Assembly (NCBI RefSeq): GCF_035668035.1
Contig: NZ_JAYMYJ010000029.1
Location: 1 to 64,000 of the forward strand
Length of the DNA stretch: 64,000 bases
From: Thiothrix phosphatis
GTDB lineage: Bacteria > Pseudomonadota > Gammaproteobacteria > Thiotrichales > Thiotrichaceae
Reading direction: 5' to 3'
Part shown: one piece after another, positions 8,797 to 16,684 of the stretch
Numbering within the stretch: position 1 is the first letter of the stretch
Layout of the letters: the number at the start of each line of letters is the position of its first letter
Program-made: the position numbers and the translations under genes
The notes under the pieces: generated by a model
What the model saw: the letters and a program-made list of their open reading frames with translations, nothing else
What the model was told of the DNA's origin: nothing
Database searches by the model: none

Positions 8797-9678
8797 ATGG
8801 ACATCAGAAATACAATCATTGCCGCCGCTGGCTTGGTGTTGCTGCTGCTTTACTCCTCCATTTACATGGTCGACCAGCGCCAGCGCGCCATCCTGTTCAA
8901 GTTCCGGGAAATCGTCAACCCTGACATCGGGCCTGGGCTGCATTTCCGGGCACCGTTCATCAACACCGTCAGCAAGTTCCCCTCCCAGATTCTGACGCTG
9001 AGTTCCGAATCCGAACGTTTCCTGACCGGCGAGAAAAAATACGTGCAGGTTGACTTTTTCGTCAAATGGCGCATCCAGGATTTTGCATCGTTTTACCGCT
9101 CCACCGGCGGTGGGCGTGTCGAGGATGCAATCCAGAACGCCCAAAACCGCCTGGAACAATTGATGAAAGATGGCCTGCGCAACGAATTCAGCCGCCGCAC
9201 CATTGAAGAGGCCCTGTCAGCTGAACGTGGCATGATCATGCAGGGGCTGGAAAACAAATCCAATGAAGTGGCCAAGCAACTGGGCATTGAGATTGTGGAT
9301 GTGCGGGTCAGCAAGATCGATTTCCCCGAAACGGTCAGCAATTCCGTATTCGAACGGATGCGCTCCGAACGCCAGCGGGTAGCGGAAGATTTCCGTTCAC
9401 GCGGTAAGGAAGAGGCGGAAAAAATCCGCGCCGACGCCGACCGGCAGGCCACCATCATCAAGGCAGAAGCGTACCGGGAAGCGGAAAAAATCCGGGGTGA
9501 AGGCGATGCCAAGGCCGCAGAAGTCTACGCCAGCGCCTATCAGCAAGATCCCGAATTCTATGCGTTCTACCGTAGCATCAACGCCTACAAGAACACCCTG
9601 GGCAAGGGCAACGACATGATGGTGTTGGAGCCGGATTCCGAGTTCTTCCGCTACTTCAAACAGCAATCTGCCCAATAA
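8797..9678 (+). CDS. hflC: HflC, SPFH-family partner of HflK
   Basis: 293 residues. N-terminal membrane anchor (about 7-23), SPFH domain, then alternating EAEKIRADADRQ-type coiled coil, with the conserved YASAYQQDPEFYAFYRSINAY segment near the C-terminus typical of HflC. It forms alternating subunits with HflK around FtsH. Start codon 2 bp after the hflK stop, so translationally linked. The usual upstream hfq-hflX genes are absent here, replaced by the protease gene. Confidence 0.95.
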   Translation: MDIRNTIIAAAGLVLLLLYSSIYMVDQRQRAILFKFREIVNPDIGPGLHFRAPFINTVSKFPSQILTLSSESERFLTGEKKYVQVDFFVKWRIQDFASFYRSTGGGRVEDAIQNAQNRLEQLMKDGLRNEFSRRTIEEALSAERGMIMQGLENKSNEVAKQLGIEIVDVRVSKIDFPETVSNSVFERMRSERQRVAEDFRSRGKEEAEKIRADADRQATIIKAEAYREAEKIRGEGDAKAAEVYASAYQQDPEFYAFYRSINAYKNTLGKGNDMMVLEPDSEFFRYFKQQSAQ

Positions 9679-9687
9679 GTCCATGCC

Positions 9688-9882
9688 GTGGAAGTGAACT
9701 GGAACGATTTGCTCAACGCTGTCGCCCTCCTTCTGATAGTGGAGGGGCTTATGCCGTTTTTAAGCCCCTCCCGCCTCAAACAGGCCTACACCCAATTGCT
9801 CTCATTACCGGACAAAACCTTACGAAGCATTGGTCTGGTAAGTGTGATTGCTGGTATCCTACTGCTCTTTTTGACTGATTAG
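9688..9882 (+). CDS. DUF2065 (YjeT-like) small membrane protein
   Basis: 64 residues starting with GTG at 9688. Two hydrophobic segments flank LSPSRLKQAYTQLLSLPD. The short inner-membrane DUF2065 family is usually encoded between hflC and hisZ/purA in gammaproteobacteria, which is exactly its place here. Function unknown. Confidence 0.85.
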   Translation: MEVNWNDLLNAVALLLIVEGLMPFLSPSRLKQAYTQLLSLPDKTLRSIGLVSVIAGILLLFLTD

Positions 9883-9889
9883 CCAAAAT

Positions 9890-11080
9890 ATGCTGAATAC
9901 TGACCAATATTGGGCGCTCCCCGACGGCATCAGCGAAGCCCTGCCCGATGAAGCCGAGTGTCTGGAACAACTGCGCCGCAGCCTGCTGGATCTGTTTTCC
10001 ACTTGGGGTTACCGCTTGGTGATGCCGCCGCTGGTGGAATTCATGGAATCGTTGAGCACCGGCCACGGCACCCACCTGGATGTGCAGACCTTCAAACTGA
10101 CTGACCAGTTGAGCGGGCGCATGATGGGCGTGCGCGCCGACATGACGCCGCAGATCGCCAGGATTGACGCCCACAAGCTCAAAACGGCGCAAACCAACCG
10201 CCTATGCTATATCGGCAGCGTGTTGCGCACCCGCAGTTTCCATCGCGACGGTTCCCGCTCCCCCCTCCAGGTTGGCGCGGAACTGTTCGGCCATGCGGGG
10301 TTGGACAGTGATTTCGAAGTCATTTCCCTGCTATTGGCGACACTCAACCATTGCCAGGTTCCTGATTTGCTGCTGGATATTGGCCATGTCGGCATCTTCC
10401 GCTCCTTGGCCCGCGCCGCTGGCCTGAATGCACAGCAGGAACGCGCGCTCTATGACATCTTGGAACGTAAATCCCTACCGGAAATGGATGAATGGCTGCA
10501 ATCCGCCAAGCTGCCTGACAGCATCAAGCGTTGCCTGCGCCAGTTGCCCCGCCTGAATGGCTCCGTGGCCGTGCTGGATGAAGCGGCAGGGCTGTTCGGC
10601 GATGCCTTCCCGGAGATTCAGGAGGCGCTTGCCTACCTGCACACTTTGGTCGGACGGGTTGCCGCCAGCTTCCCAAGCTGCCGGATTCATGTCGACCTGA
10701 GTGAATTGAGCGGTTACGACTACCATACTGGCATTGTGTACGGTGTCTATACGCCCAACATGGGCCGCGAAGTGGCGCGCGGCGGACGTTACGACGGTAT
10801 CGGCGAAGCCTTCGGACGGGGGCGCCAAGCCACGGGTTTCAGCACCGATTTGCGCACCCTGGCGAAATTCTCCCTGCCCTCCATGCAGTTGCCGACAGAG
10901 ACGGCGATTTTCGCCCCAGCCCTACAGGATGCAGCGCTGGAGCAACTGATCCATCGGCTACGCAACCAAGGCCAGCGGGTAATCCGCGCACTGGACGGGC
11001 AAACTGCAACCCCTGCGTCACTGGGTTGCAAGCGGCAAATTACACTGCAAGACGGCCAATGGAGCGTGGTGGCCGTCTGA
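9890..11080 (+). CDS. hisZ: ATP phosphoribosyltransferase regulatory subunit
   Basis: 396 residues. Class II aminoacyl-tRNA synthetase-like fold resembling HisRS: the DxQTFKLTDQLSGRMMGVRADMTPQIAR motif-2 region is conserved, and GREVARGGRYDGIGEAFGRGRQATGFS matches motif 3. There is no anticodon-binding domain, so it is the HisZ paralogue that activates the short-form HisG in the first step of histidine synthesis. It sits in the conserved hflKC-DUF2065-hisZ-purA order, 7 bp after the DUF2065 gene. Confidence 0.92.
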   Translation: MLNTDQYWALPDGISEALPDEAECLEQLRRSLLDLFSTWGYRLVMPPLVEFMESLSTGHGTHLDVQTFKLTDQLSGRMMGVRADMTPQIARIDAHKLKTAQTNRLCYIGSVLRTRSFHRDGSRSPLQVGAELFGHAGLDSDFEVISLLLATLNHCQVPDLLLDIGHVGIFRSLARAAGLNAQQERALYDILERKSLPEMDEWLQSAKLPDSIKRCLRQLPRLNGSVAVLDEAAGLFGDAFPEIQEALAYLHTLVGRVAASFPSCRIHVDLSELSGYDYHTGIVYGVYTPNMGREVARGGRYDGIGEAFGRGRQATGFSTDLRTLAKFSLPSMQLPTETAIFAPALQDAALEQLIHRLRNQGQRVIRALDGQTATPASLGCKRQITLQDGQWSVVAV

Positions 11081-11117
11081 GATTTTCTGACACTTTGAAG
11101 CATTGAGCGAGACTGAC

Positions 11118-12413
11118 ATGGGAAAATTCGTCGTTGTATTGGGCACTCAGTGGGGTGATGAAGGCAAGGGCAAGATTGTTGACCTGCTGACCGAAAACGC
11201 CTCCGCCGTTGTACGTTTTCAGGGCGGCCATAATGCCGGGCATACGTTGGTCATCAACGGGGAGAAAACCGTCCTGCATCTGGTGCCGTCCGGCATCCTG
11301 CGCGCGGGTGTCGAGTGCATGATCGGCAACGGCGTGGTGCTCGCCCCGGATGCGCTGCTCAAGGAAATCGAGATGCTGGAATCGCGCGGTGTGCCTGCCC
11401 GTGAACGCCTGAAAATTTCCGAAGCCTGTCAGTTGATCCTGCCTTACCACATGGCGCTGGATGCGGCGCGTGAACAGGCGCGCGGCAAAAAAGCCATCGG
11501 CACCACCGGGCGCGGCATTGGCCCGGCCTACGAAGACAAGATTTCCCGCCGTGGCCTGCGCGTCGGTGACCTGCTGAACCCAGAACAGTTTGAGATCAAG
11601 CTGCGCAGCATCATGGAATACCACAATTTCGCGCTGGAGCACTATTTCAAGTGCGCCCCGGTTGACCCTGACAAAGTGCTGGACGAAGCCATGCAGATGG
11701 CTGAAATCATCAAACCAATGATTGCCGACATCCCTTACCGCCTCTACGAATTGCGCAAGGGGGGCAAGGATGTGATGCTGGAAGGTGCGCAAGGCACCCT
11801 GCTGGACATCGACCACGGCACATACCCTTACGTCACCTCCTCCAGCACCACCGCAGGCGGCTCCTGCACCGGCTCCGGCATTGGCCCACGCAATATCGAC
11901 TATATTCTCGGCATCACCAAGGCCTACACCACCCGGGTGGGCGCTGGGCCATTCCCAACCGAACTGTTTGATGATATTGGCGCGCATATCGCCAAGGCTG
12001 GCAACGAATTCGGCTCCACCACGGGACGGCCACGCCGTTGTGGCTGGTATGACGCCGTTTCCCTGCGCCGCGCCATGCACATCAACACGGTCAGTGGCCT
12101 GTGCATCACCAAACTGGATGTGCTGGATGGCCTGGAAACTGTGCGTATCTGCACCGGCTATGAACTGGATGGCAAGGTTATCGATGTGCCGCCAGTTGAC
12201 ACCGACGCCTTTGAACGCTGCAAACCGGTTTATGAAGACCTGCCCGGCTGGACTGAATCCACATTTGGCGCCACCAGCTATGATGTGCTGCCCGCCAACG
12301 CCAAAGCCTACCTCAAGCGTCTGGAAGAAGTGGTCGAAACCCCAATCGACATCATTTCCACCGGCCCTGACCGGGAACAGACCATCATCCTGCGCGACCC
12401 TTACGCCGCATAA
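11118..12413 (+). CDS. purA: Adenylosuccinate synthetase
   Basis: 431 residues. GTQWGDEGKGKIVD is the N-terminal GTP/IMP-binding signature. The GRGIGPAYEDK motif and the C-terminal GPDREQTIIL are also present. It catalyses IMP + Asp + GTP to adenylosuccinate, the first committed step to AMP. The ATG at 11118 (MGKFVVVLGTQ) is preferred to an upstream TTG. The stop overlaps the start of the next gene (TAATG). Confidence 0.96.
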   Translation: MGKFVVVLGTQWGDEGKGKIVDLLTENASAVVRFQGGHNAGHTLVINGEKTVLHLVPSGILRAGVECMIGNGVVLAPDALLKEIEMLESRGVPARERLKISEACQLILPYHMALDAAREQARGKKAIGTTGRGIGPAYEDKISRRGLRVGDLLNPEQFEIKLRSIMEYHNFALEHYFKCAPVDPDKVLDEAMQMAEIIKPMIADIPYRLYELRKGGKDVMLEGAQGTLLDIDHGTYPYVTSSSTTAGGSCTGSGIGPRNIDYILGITKAYTTRVGAGPFPTELFDDIGAHIAKAGNEFGSTTGRPRRCGWYDAVSLRRAMHINTVSGLCITKLDVLDGLETVRICTGYELDGKVIDVPPVDTDAFERCKPVYEDLPGWTESTFGATSYDVLPANAKAYLKRLEEVVETPIDIISTGPDREQTIILRDPYAA

Positions 12414-13174
12414 TGGATGCAGTGGATGTCAGCCGCCGTTTCGGCGGCATCATCCGCCTGTATGGTGAAGCGGCGTTCACCCGCTTCACTGCTTCCCACA
12501 TCTGCGTCATCGGTGTCGGCGGCGTCGGCTCCTGGGCGGTGGAAGCCCTTGCCCGCAGCGGCGTCGGCAAACTGACCCTGATCGACCTCGACAACGTGGC
12601 CGAATCCAATATCAACCGCCAGCTTCCCGCGCTTGGCGACACCGTAGGGCGTGCCAAAGTCGAGGTTTTGAAGGAACGTTGCTTCGGCATCAATCCCGCC
12701 TGCCAGATTCACACCATTGAAGATTTCGTGGAAAAAGACAATGTCGCCGCATTGATCCACGCCGGTTTCGACTATGTGATTGACTGCATCGACAATTTCC
12801 GCGTCAAGGCTGCGCTGGCAGCCCATTGCCGCCGCAACAAAATCCGCCTGATCATGCTGGGTGGTGCCGGTGGGCAAAAAGACCCGACCAAAATCCGCCT
12901 TTCCGACCTGGGCAAGACCCATCAAGACCGCTTGCTGTCGCGGGTGCGCAAGGAACTGCGCCAACACTACGGCTTCAGCCAGAACCCAAAGCGGCGTTTC
13001 GAGATCCCTGCGGTATGGTCGGAAGAGGCCATGACCTTGCCCGAAAATGGCCCGGCCTGCGACCTGAGCTGCGCCGGAGGCATCGGCTCCGTCATGACGG
13101 TCACCGCCAGCTTCGCCCTGGTCGCCGTCAGCCATGTGCTGGGCAAACTGGCCGCTACGTCTTCGGCAGGGTGA
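12413..13174 (+). CDS. tcdA: tRNA threonylcarbamoyladenosine dehydratase (ThiF/E1-like)
   Basis: 253 residues. E1-like Rossmann nucleotide site VIGVGGVGSWAVEALARSG, then LIDLDNVAESNINRQLPA and DCIDN, as in TcdA/CsdL. It cyclises t6A37 of tRNA to ct6A in an ATP-dependent reaction. The start overlaps the purA stop by 1 nt. The 3' end overlaps the convergent dcd gene by 20 bp. Confidence 0.9.
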   Translation: MDAVDVSRRFGGIIRLYGEAAFTRFTASHICVIGVGGVGSWAVEALARSGVGKLTLIDLDNVAESNINRQLPALGDTVGRAKVEVLKERCFGINPACQIHTIEDFVEKDNVAALIHAGFDYVIDCIDNFRVKAALAAHCRRNKIRLIMLGGAGGQKDPTKIRLSDLGKTHQDRLLSRVRKELRQHYGFSQNPKRRFEIPAVWSEEAMTLPENGPACDLSCAGGIGSVMTVTASFALVAVSHVLGKLAATSSAG

Positions 13175-13721
13175 CGCCCTTTTGCCCCTGATACTTGCCG
13201 CCGCGATCCTTGTAGGAAGTTCCGCAAATTTCGTCTGACTCGAAGAACAACATTTGCGCCACCCCTTCGTTGGCGTAAATTTTGGCGGGCAGCGGCGTCG
13301 TATTGGAAAACTCCAGCGTCACATGCCCTTCCCACTCTGGCTCCAGCGGCGTGACGTTGACAATGATGCCGCAGCGCGCATAGGTGGATTTCCCCAGGCA
13401 AACCGTCAGCACGCTGCGTGGGATGCGGAAATATTCCACTGTCCGCGCCAGTGCGAACGAATTCGGCGGGATAATGCACACCTCGCCGGTGAAATCGACG
13501 AAACTCTTTTCGTCAAACGCCTTGGGGTCAACGATGGTGCTGTTGATATTGGTGAAAATCTTGAATTCATTGGCGCAACGCACGTCATAACCGTAGCTGG
13601 AAGTGCCGTAGGAGACGATTTTCCCGCCATTCACGGAACGCACCTGCCCCGGCTCGAACGGCTCAATCATGCCCCCGCCCTCAGCCATCCGGCGAATCCA
13701 GTGATCCGACTTGATCGTCAT
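13155..13721 (-). CDS. dcd: dCTP deaminase
   Basis: 188 residues. Trimeric dUTPase-fold enzyme. The HWIRRMAE start, SYGTSSYGYDVR, and LGKSTYARCGIIVNVTPLEPEWEGHV motifs are diagnostic; the catalytic Glu and Arg lie in the latter segment. It converts dCTP to dUTP plus ammonia for thymidylate synthesis. The start overlaps the stop of the upstream LEA14-like gene by 4 nt (ATGA). Confidence 0.95.
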   Translation of the reverse strand: MTIKSDHWIRRMAEGGGMIEPFEPGQVRSVNGGKIVSYGTSSYGYDVRCANEFKIFTNINSTIVDPKAFDEKSFVDFTGEVCIIPPNSFALARTVEYFRIPRSVLTVCLGKSTYARCGIIVNVTPLEPEWEGHVTLEFSNTTPLPAKIYANEGVAQMLFFESDEICGTSYKDRGGKYQGQKGVTLPKT

Positions 13722-14161
13722 TGCTGCACCCCTATCCCACCCTGACGTTGGAATGGGACGCTGATCAAGGGCAGCTTCACCGCACCATTCAGGTCATATT
13801 GCAGCTTGCGTTCACGCCAGGCGACCGGGGCCAGTTGGGCCAGCTCGATAAAATCCAGTTTGATGGGGATGCTGACCGGCACTTCCTGACGCGCGCCGAT
13901 CATCTGGTCTTGGGATTGCTCCCCGGTTGCAACCAGATGCCCATTCAGGTTCAGGCCATACTGGATGCCCTTGATTGGGATCGGAAAAGCGTTGGGGTTG
14001 CTGACATTCAATGTCACTAGGGCCGTTCCCTGCGTCAGGGAAATATTTTGCACGGCGATATTCTGAACAGAAATTTTGGGCTGTTCGACAACGCCAGGAA
14101 CGCTGCTGCACGCCTGCAACAACACGACGGAAAACAGGCCGACAAGAATGGGTTTCAACAT
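13718..14161 (-). CDS. LEA14-like (WHy domain) lipoprotein
   Basis: 147 residues. Signal peptide with lipobox LLQAC (MLKPILVGLFSVVLLQAC). The body is a WHy/LEA14-type beta-sandwich: SLTQGTALVTLNVSNPNAFPIPIKGIQY is the typical signature. Probably an outer-membrane or periplasm-facing lipoprotein with a role in desiccation or envelope stress; role unproven. ATG at 14161 is chosen because the lipoprotein signal starts there. ATGA overlap with dcd indicates one transcript. Confidence 0.8.
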   Translation of the reverse strand: MLKPILVGLFSVVLLQACSSVPGVVEQPKISVQNIAVQNISLTQGTALVTLNVSNPNAFPIPIKGIQYGLNLNGHLVATGEQSQDQMIGARQEVPVSIPIKLDFIELAQLAPVAWRERKLQYDLNGAVKLPLISVPFQRQGGIGVQQ

Positions 14162-14231
14162 GATTTGTTCTTCAAAGTCCAAACGAATTCGCCGAATACT
14201 AAACGAAAACAGTGGGCGCAGAAACCCAGCA

Positions 14232-15566
14232 TTAGGGTTTGCCCACCATTCCCGCCACTTCTTCGCCCGGTTGCCGGGAAGAAGATGCCCAGGCGTTAAT
14301 GGATTTCAGGGTTTCCAGGTCAAACGTCCCCGCCGTCTGCTCCAGTTTCATCAGACCCAGCAGGTAAGCATACTGGATTTCCAGATAGTCCCGTTCTGCC
14401 TGGAACACTTTCTCTTGCGCCAACAGGACATCCGTCATGGTGCGGCTGCCAAGGGAACGCCCCTCCCGGGTTGTTTGCAACGCTTCACGGGATGATTCCA
14501 GCAGTTTCTGATAAAGCCGGATGCGTTTGTAATCGCCCAGCACAGCCCTGTAGGCGTCGGCCACCTGCTGGCGCACCGTGTCCTGTTGCGCCGTAAGGTT
14601 TACCTGCGCCTGCTCCAACTCCAGCTTTGCCTTCCGGACGCTGGATTCCGTCCTGCCGCCGTCGTACACATTCATGTTGAACTCAAGGCCAATGCGGTTA
14701 TCGGAACGGTCGCCAAGATTGTCCTGGTAATAATGGTCGCCATTATGCTGCATCACCAGGTTCACCGTAGGGTCGGAGCCAGCCCGGACGGCATCCAGGC
14801 GGGATTGGGCGATCTGTACCTGATACAGCGCATCCTGTATCGGCTTGTTGTGCTTGAGCGCCGCATCCTGCCAGTATTCCGCCTTACGCTGCGGCGCAAA
14901 CTGTTCCAGCCAGCCCTCCCGCAAGTCATCCAACGCCTGATAGTTTTCACCGGACAAACGGAACAAGCGGGTGCGCTGCCCCTCCAGCCTGTCCTCCGCT
15001 TCCACAACCCGCACATCGATTGTGTCCTGATACGCCTGGAGTTCGTGCAAGTCGGTAATGGTGGCATTTTGCTGCTGATATTGGCGCTCCAGTATCTGCA
15101 ACTCCTCAGCGCGCACATCACGCTCCTTCCGTATCAGCTTTAAATCATGGGCGGTAGCCAGAAAATCCAGATAAGCGCTGGCAACATTCAGGAACAGCTT
15201 CTGCCTGCTGTCCTGATACAGATTGTCCGCAGCGCTCACCTCGCTGGCGGCTGCCGTCCGGTCAATATCGGCTGCATGATCCCATAATGGTTTGCGCACA
15301 GTCACGCCGTAACCAATGGCAGCGCCTGACACAGCGCCGCTACCGTCAGCGTGATAGGGGGAGGCGGACACATCCACCTTGGGTTGGAATGCCGATATTG
15401 CCTTCCGGCGGTTTTCTTCGGCAATTTTGTAATTAATGTCTGCTGACTGTAGCGTTGTATCGTGCGCCAATGCCGCCTCGTACACTTGCAACAGGTTTTC
15501 AGCCTTGGCAGACACTCCAAACAATAGGCATGGCATCAGGACAACACCATAAATATATGTCTTCAT
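14232..15566 (-). CDS. TolC-family outer-membrane efflux/secretion protein
   Basis: 444 residues. Cleavable signal peptide (about 1-21, SAKA), then two repeated OEP halves with long heptad helices (LLQVYEAALAHDTTLQSADINYKIAEENRRKA; SLGSRTMTDVLLAQEKVFQAERDYLEIQY). Forms the outer-membrane channel-tunnel of type I secretion or efflux. It is encoded divergently from the cargo-ABC-adaptor operon, so it is the probable outer-membrane partner of that system. Confidence 0.9.
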   Translation of the reverse strand: MKTYIYGVVLMPCLLFGVSAKAENLLQVYEAALAHDTTLQSADINYKIAEENRRKAISAFQPKVDVSASPYHADGSGAVSGAAIGYGVTVRKPLWDHAADIDRTAAASEVSAADNLYQDSRQKLFLNVASAYLDFLATAHDLKLIRKERDVRAEELQILERQYQQQNATITDLHELQAYQDTIDVRVVEAEDRLEGQRTRLFRLSGENYQALDDLREGWLEQFAPQRKAEYWQDAALKHNKPIQDALYQVQIAQSRLDAVRAGSDPTVNLVMQHNGDHYYQDNLGDRSDNRIGLEFNMNVYDGGRTESSVRKAKLELEQAQVNLTAQQDTVRQQVADAYRAVLGDYKRIRLYQKLLESSREALQTTREGRSLGSRTMTDVLLAQEKVFQAERDYLEIQYAYLLGLMKLEQTAGTFDLETLKSINAWASSSRQPGEEVAGMVGKP

Positions 15567-15848
15567 TATTGTTTTTATTCATGAAAGATGCCCCAGCATA
15601 ACATAAGGGCAGACACTCCGCTGTTGGAGCAGATGCACGGTAATAACATCAATAGCATTAAGCGCAACACCCATTAATTAATGCCATTAATCAGATGGCC
15701 GTCATGGTTTTATTGATAAGGGCTATACTGGCACCCTGCAATATGATGATCGTCAGCCCAATCATCAACTTAGATTGACCGAGTGTTGCAAACTCACAGC
15801 AGTACGTTTGCGTTCCAATGCATTACCCAACAATAAGGAAGAGCACCC
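15567..15848. other. Divergent intergenic region of the secretion locus
   Basis: About 280 bp between the TolC-like gene (minus) and the cargo gene (plus), AT-rich around 15650-15780, with the short inverted repeat CATTAATTAATG at about 15672. It must contain both promoters, but I cannot assign -35/-10 boxes with confidence. No gene is visible. Confidence 0.5.
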
Positions 15849-16580
15849 ATGAACAAATTCAGTCATTTTGGCTTTGACTATATTGGGGGAGGGGCCAAAT
15901 GCGGCTCCTCATCCCATAATGAACACTCCACCCCAGCCGTTCCAGGCGGCAACTCCTGCAATGACCATCACGATGGCGTCAGCGGCAAACATGACGGCGG
16001 CGGCAGCGGACATGGTGGTGCGGGCGGCGGACACAGCCAGGGTGGCTGTGACACCGGGCAAGGAGGCCACGGCTCCGGCAATGGACACGGCGGGTTTGGC
16101 GGCGGGCACGGCCAGGGTGGGTTTGGCGGTGGACACGGCCAAGGCGGCTGTGACACCGGGCAAGGAGGCCACGGCTCCGGCAATGGACACGGCGGGTTTG
16201 GCGGCGGGCACGGCCACGGCGGGTTCGGCGGTGGGCACGGCCAAGGCGGCTGCGACACCGGGCAAGGAGGCCATGGCTCCGGCAATGGGCACGGTGGTTT
16301 TGGCGGCGGGCACGGCCACGGCGGGTTCGGCGGTGGGCACGGCCAGGGTGACACCGACAATGGGACTTGCCATGGCGGTTCCGGTAGCGGCTCCGGCTAC
16401 TGGGACAACAAAGACGAATACGATGAAAATGGCTCCGGGGATTGCGGCTGTCCTCAATCCCCGGAAAATGACCCGGAAAACGGAACGGATGTCACCCCTG
16501 ACGACAATGGCTCCCATGAGGAACAGCCACCGACTGACGATAGCGGAAACCATACTCCAGACGGTGATATCCTTTACTAA
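15849..16580 (+). CDS. His/Gly-rich repeat protein, likely type I secretion cargo
   Basis: 243 residues. N-terminus MNKFSHFGFDYIGGGAKCG without a Sec signal. Residues about 45-170 are almost only Gly, His, Gln and Ser, with three exact 34-residue repeats each holding one Cys (CDTGQGGHGSGNGHGGFGGG). The C-terminal 60 residues are acidic and end in DILY. An acidic residue followed by hydrophobic ones at the extreme C-terminus is the known terminal motif of PrtD-type substrates (DFLV/DFIV in Erwinia proteases). It lies directly upstream of a PrtD-like ABC transporter and HlyD-like adaptor, so cargo is the natural reading. The many His residues suggest metal binding (inference). It lacks canonical RTX nonapeptides. 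Preceded by AATAAGGAAGAGC. Confidence 0.75.
   Translation: MNKFSHFGFDYIGGGAKCGSSSHNEHSTPAVPGGNSCNDHHDGVSGKHDGGGSGHGGAGGGHSQGGCDTGQGGHGSGNGHGGFGGGHGQGGFGGGHGQGGCDTGQGGHGSGNGHGGFGGGHGHGGFGGGHGQGGCDTGQGGHGSGNGHGGFGGGHGHGGFGGGHGQGDTDNGTCHGGSGSGSGYWDNKDEYDENGSGDCGCPQSPENDPENGTDVTPDDNGSHEEQPPTDDSGNHTPDGDILY
16041..16346 (+). repeat. Three tandem 102-bp coding repeats
   Basis: Units start at 16041, 16143 and 16245 with GG(T/C)GGCTG(T/C)GACACC and differ by only a few bases. Each encodes 34 residues of the cargo protein. The high nucleotide identity suggests recent duplication or ongoing homogenisation. Confidence 0.9.
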
Positions 16581-16607
16581 CAATATCCTGAAGTTTCCAA
16601 CTGCACA

Positions 16608-16637
16608 CTGGACATTGCTTACCCTGGCAATGTCCAG
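16608..16637 (+). terminator. Strong hairpin between cargo gene and ABC transporter gene
   Basis: Perfect 11-bp stem CTGGACATTGC / GCAATGTCCAG with an 8-nt loop. No T-run follows, so it is more likely an attenuator or mRNA-stabilising structure. It would let cargo be made in excess over transporter, as known for other type I secretion operons. Confidence 0.6.
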
Positions 16638-16684
16638 CGGCACCAATCAAAGTGCTTAACAAATAAAATCACAATAATAAAAAC

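Noticed and set aside
15733..15745. TGGCAC...TGCA resembling a sigma-54 promoter upstream of the cargo gene
   Set aside because: GG and GC are only about 8 nt apart instead of 12, so the -24/-12 geometry is wrong.
15849..15900. Double-glycine type leader (DYIGGG) of a bacteriocin-like peptide
   Set aside because: The ABC transporter has no C39 peptidase domain, and the Gly motif lies too close to the N-terminus.
16041..16346. RTX calcium-binding repeats in the cargo protein
   Set aside because: No GGxGxDxUx nonapeptides; Asp positions are His or Gln and the period is 34 residues.
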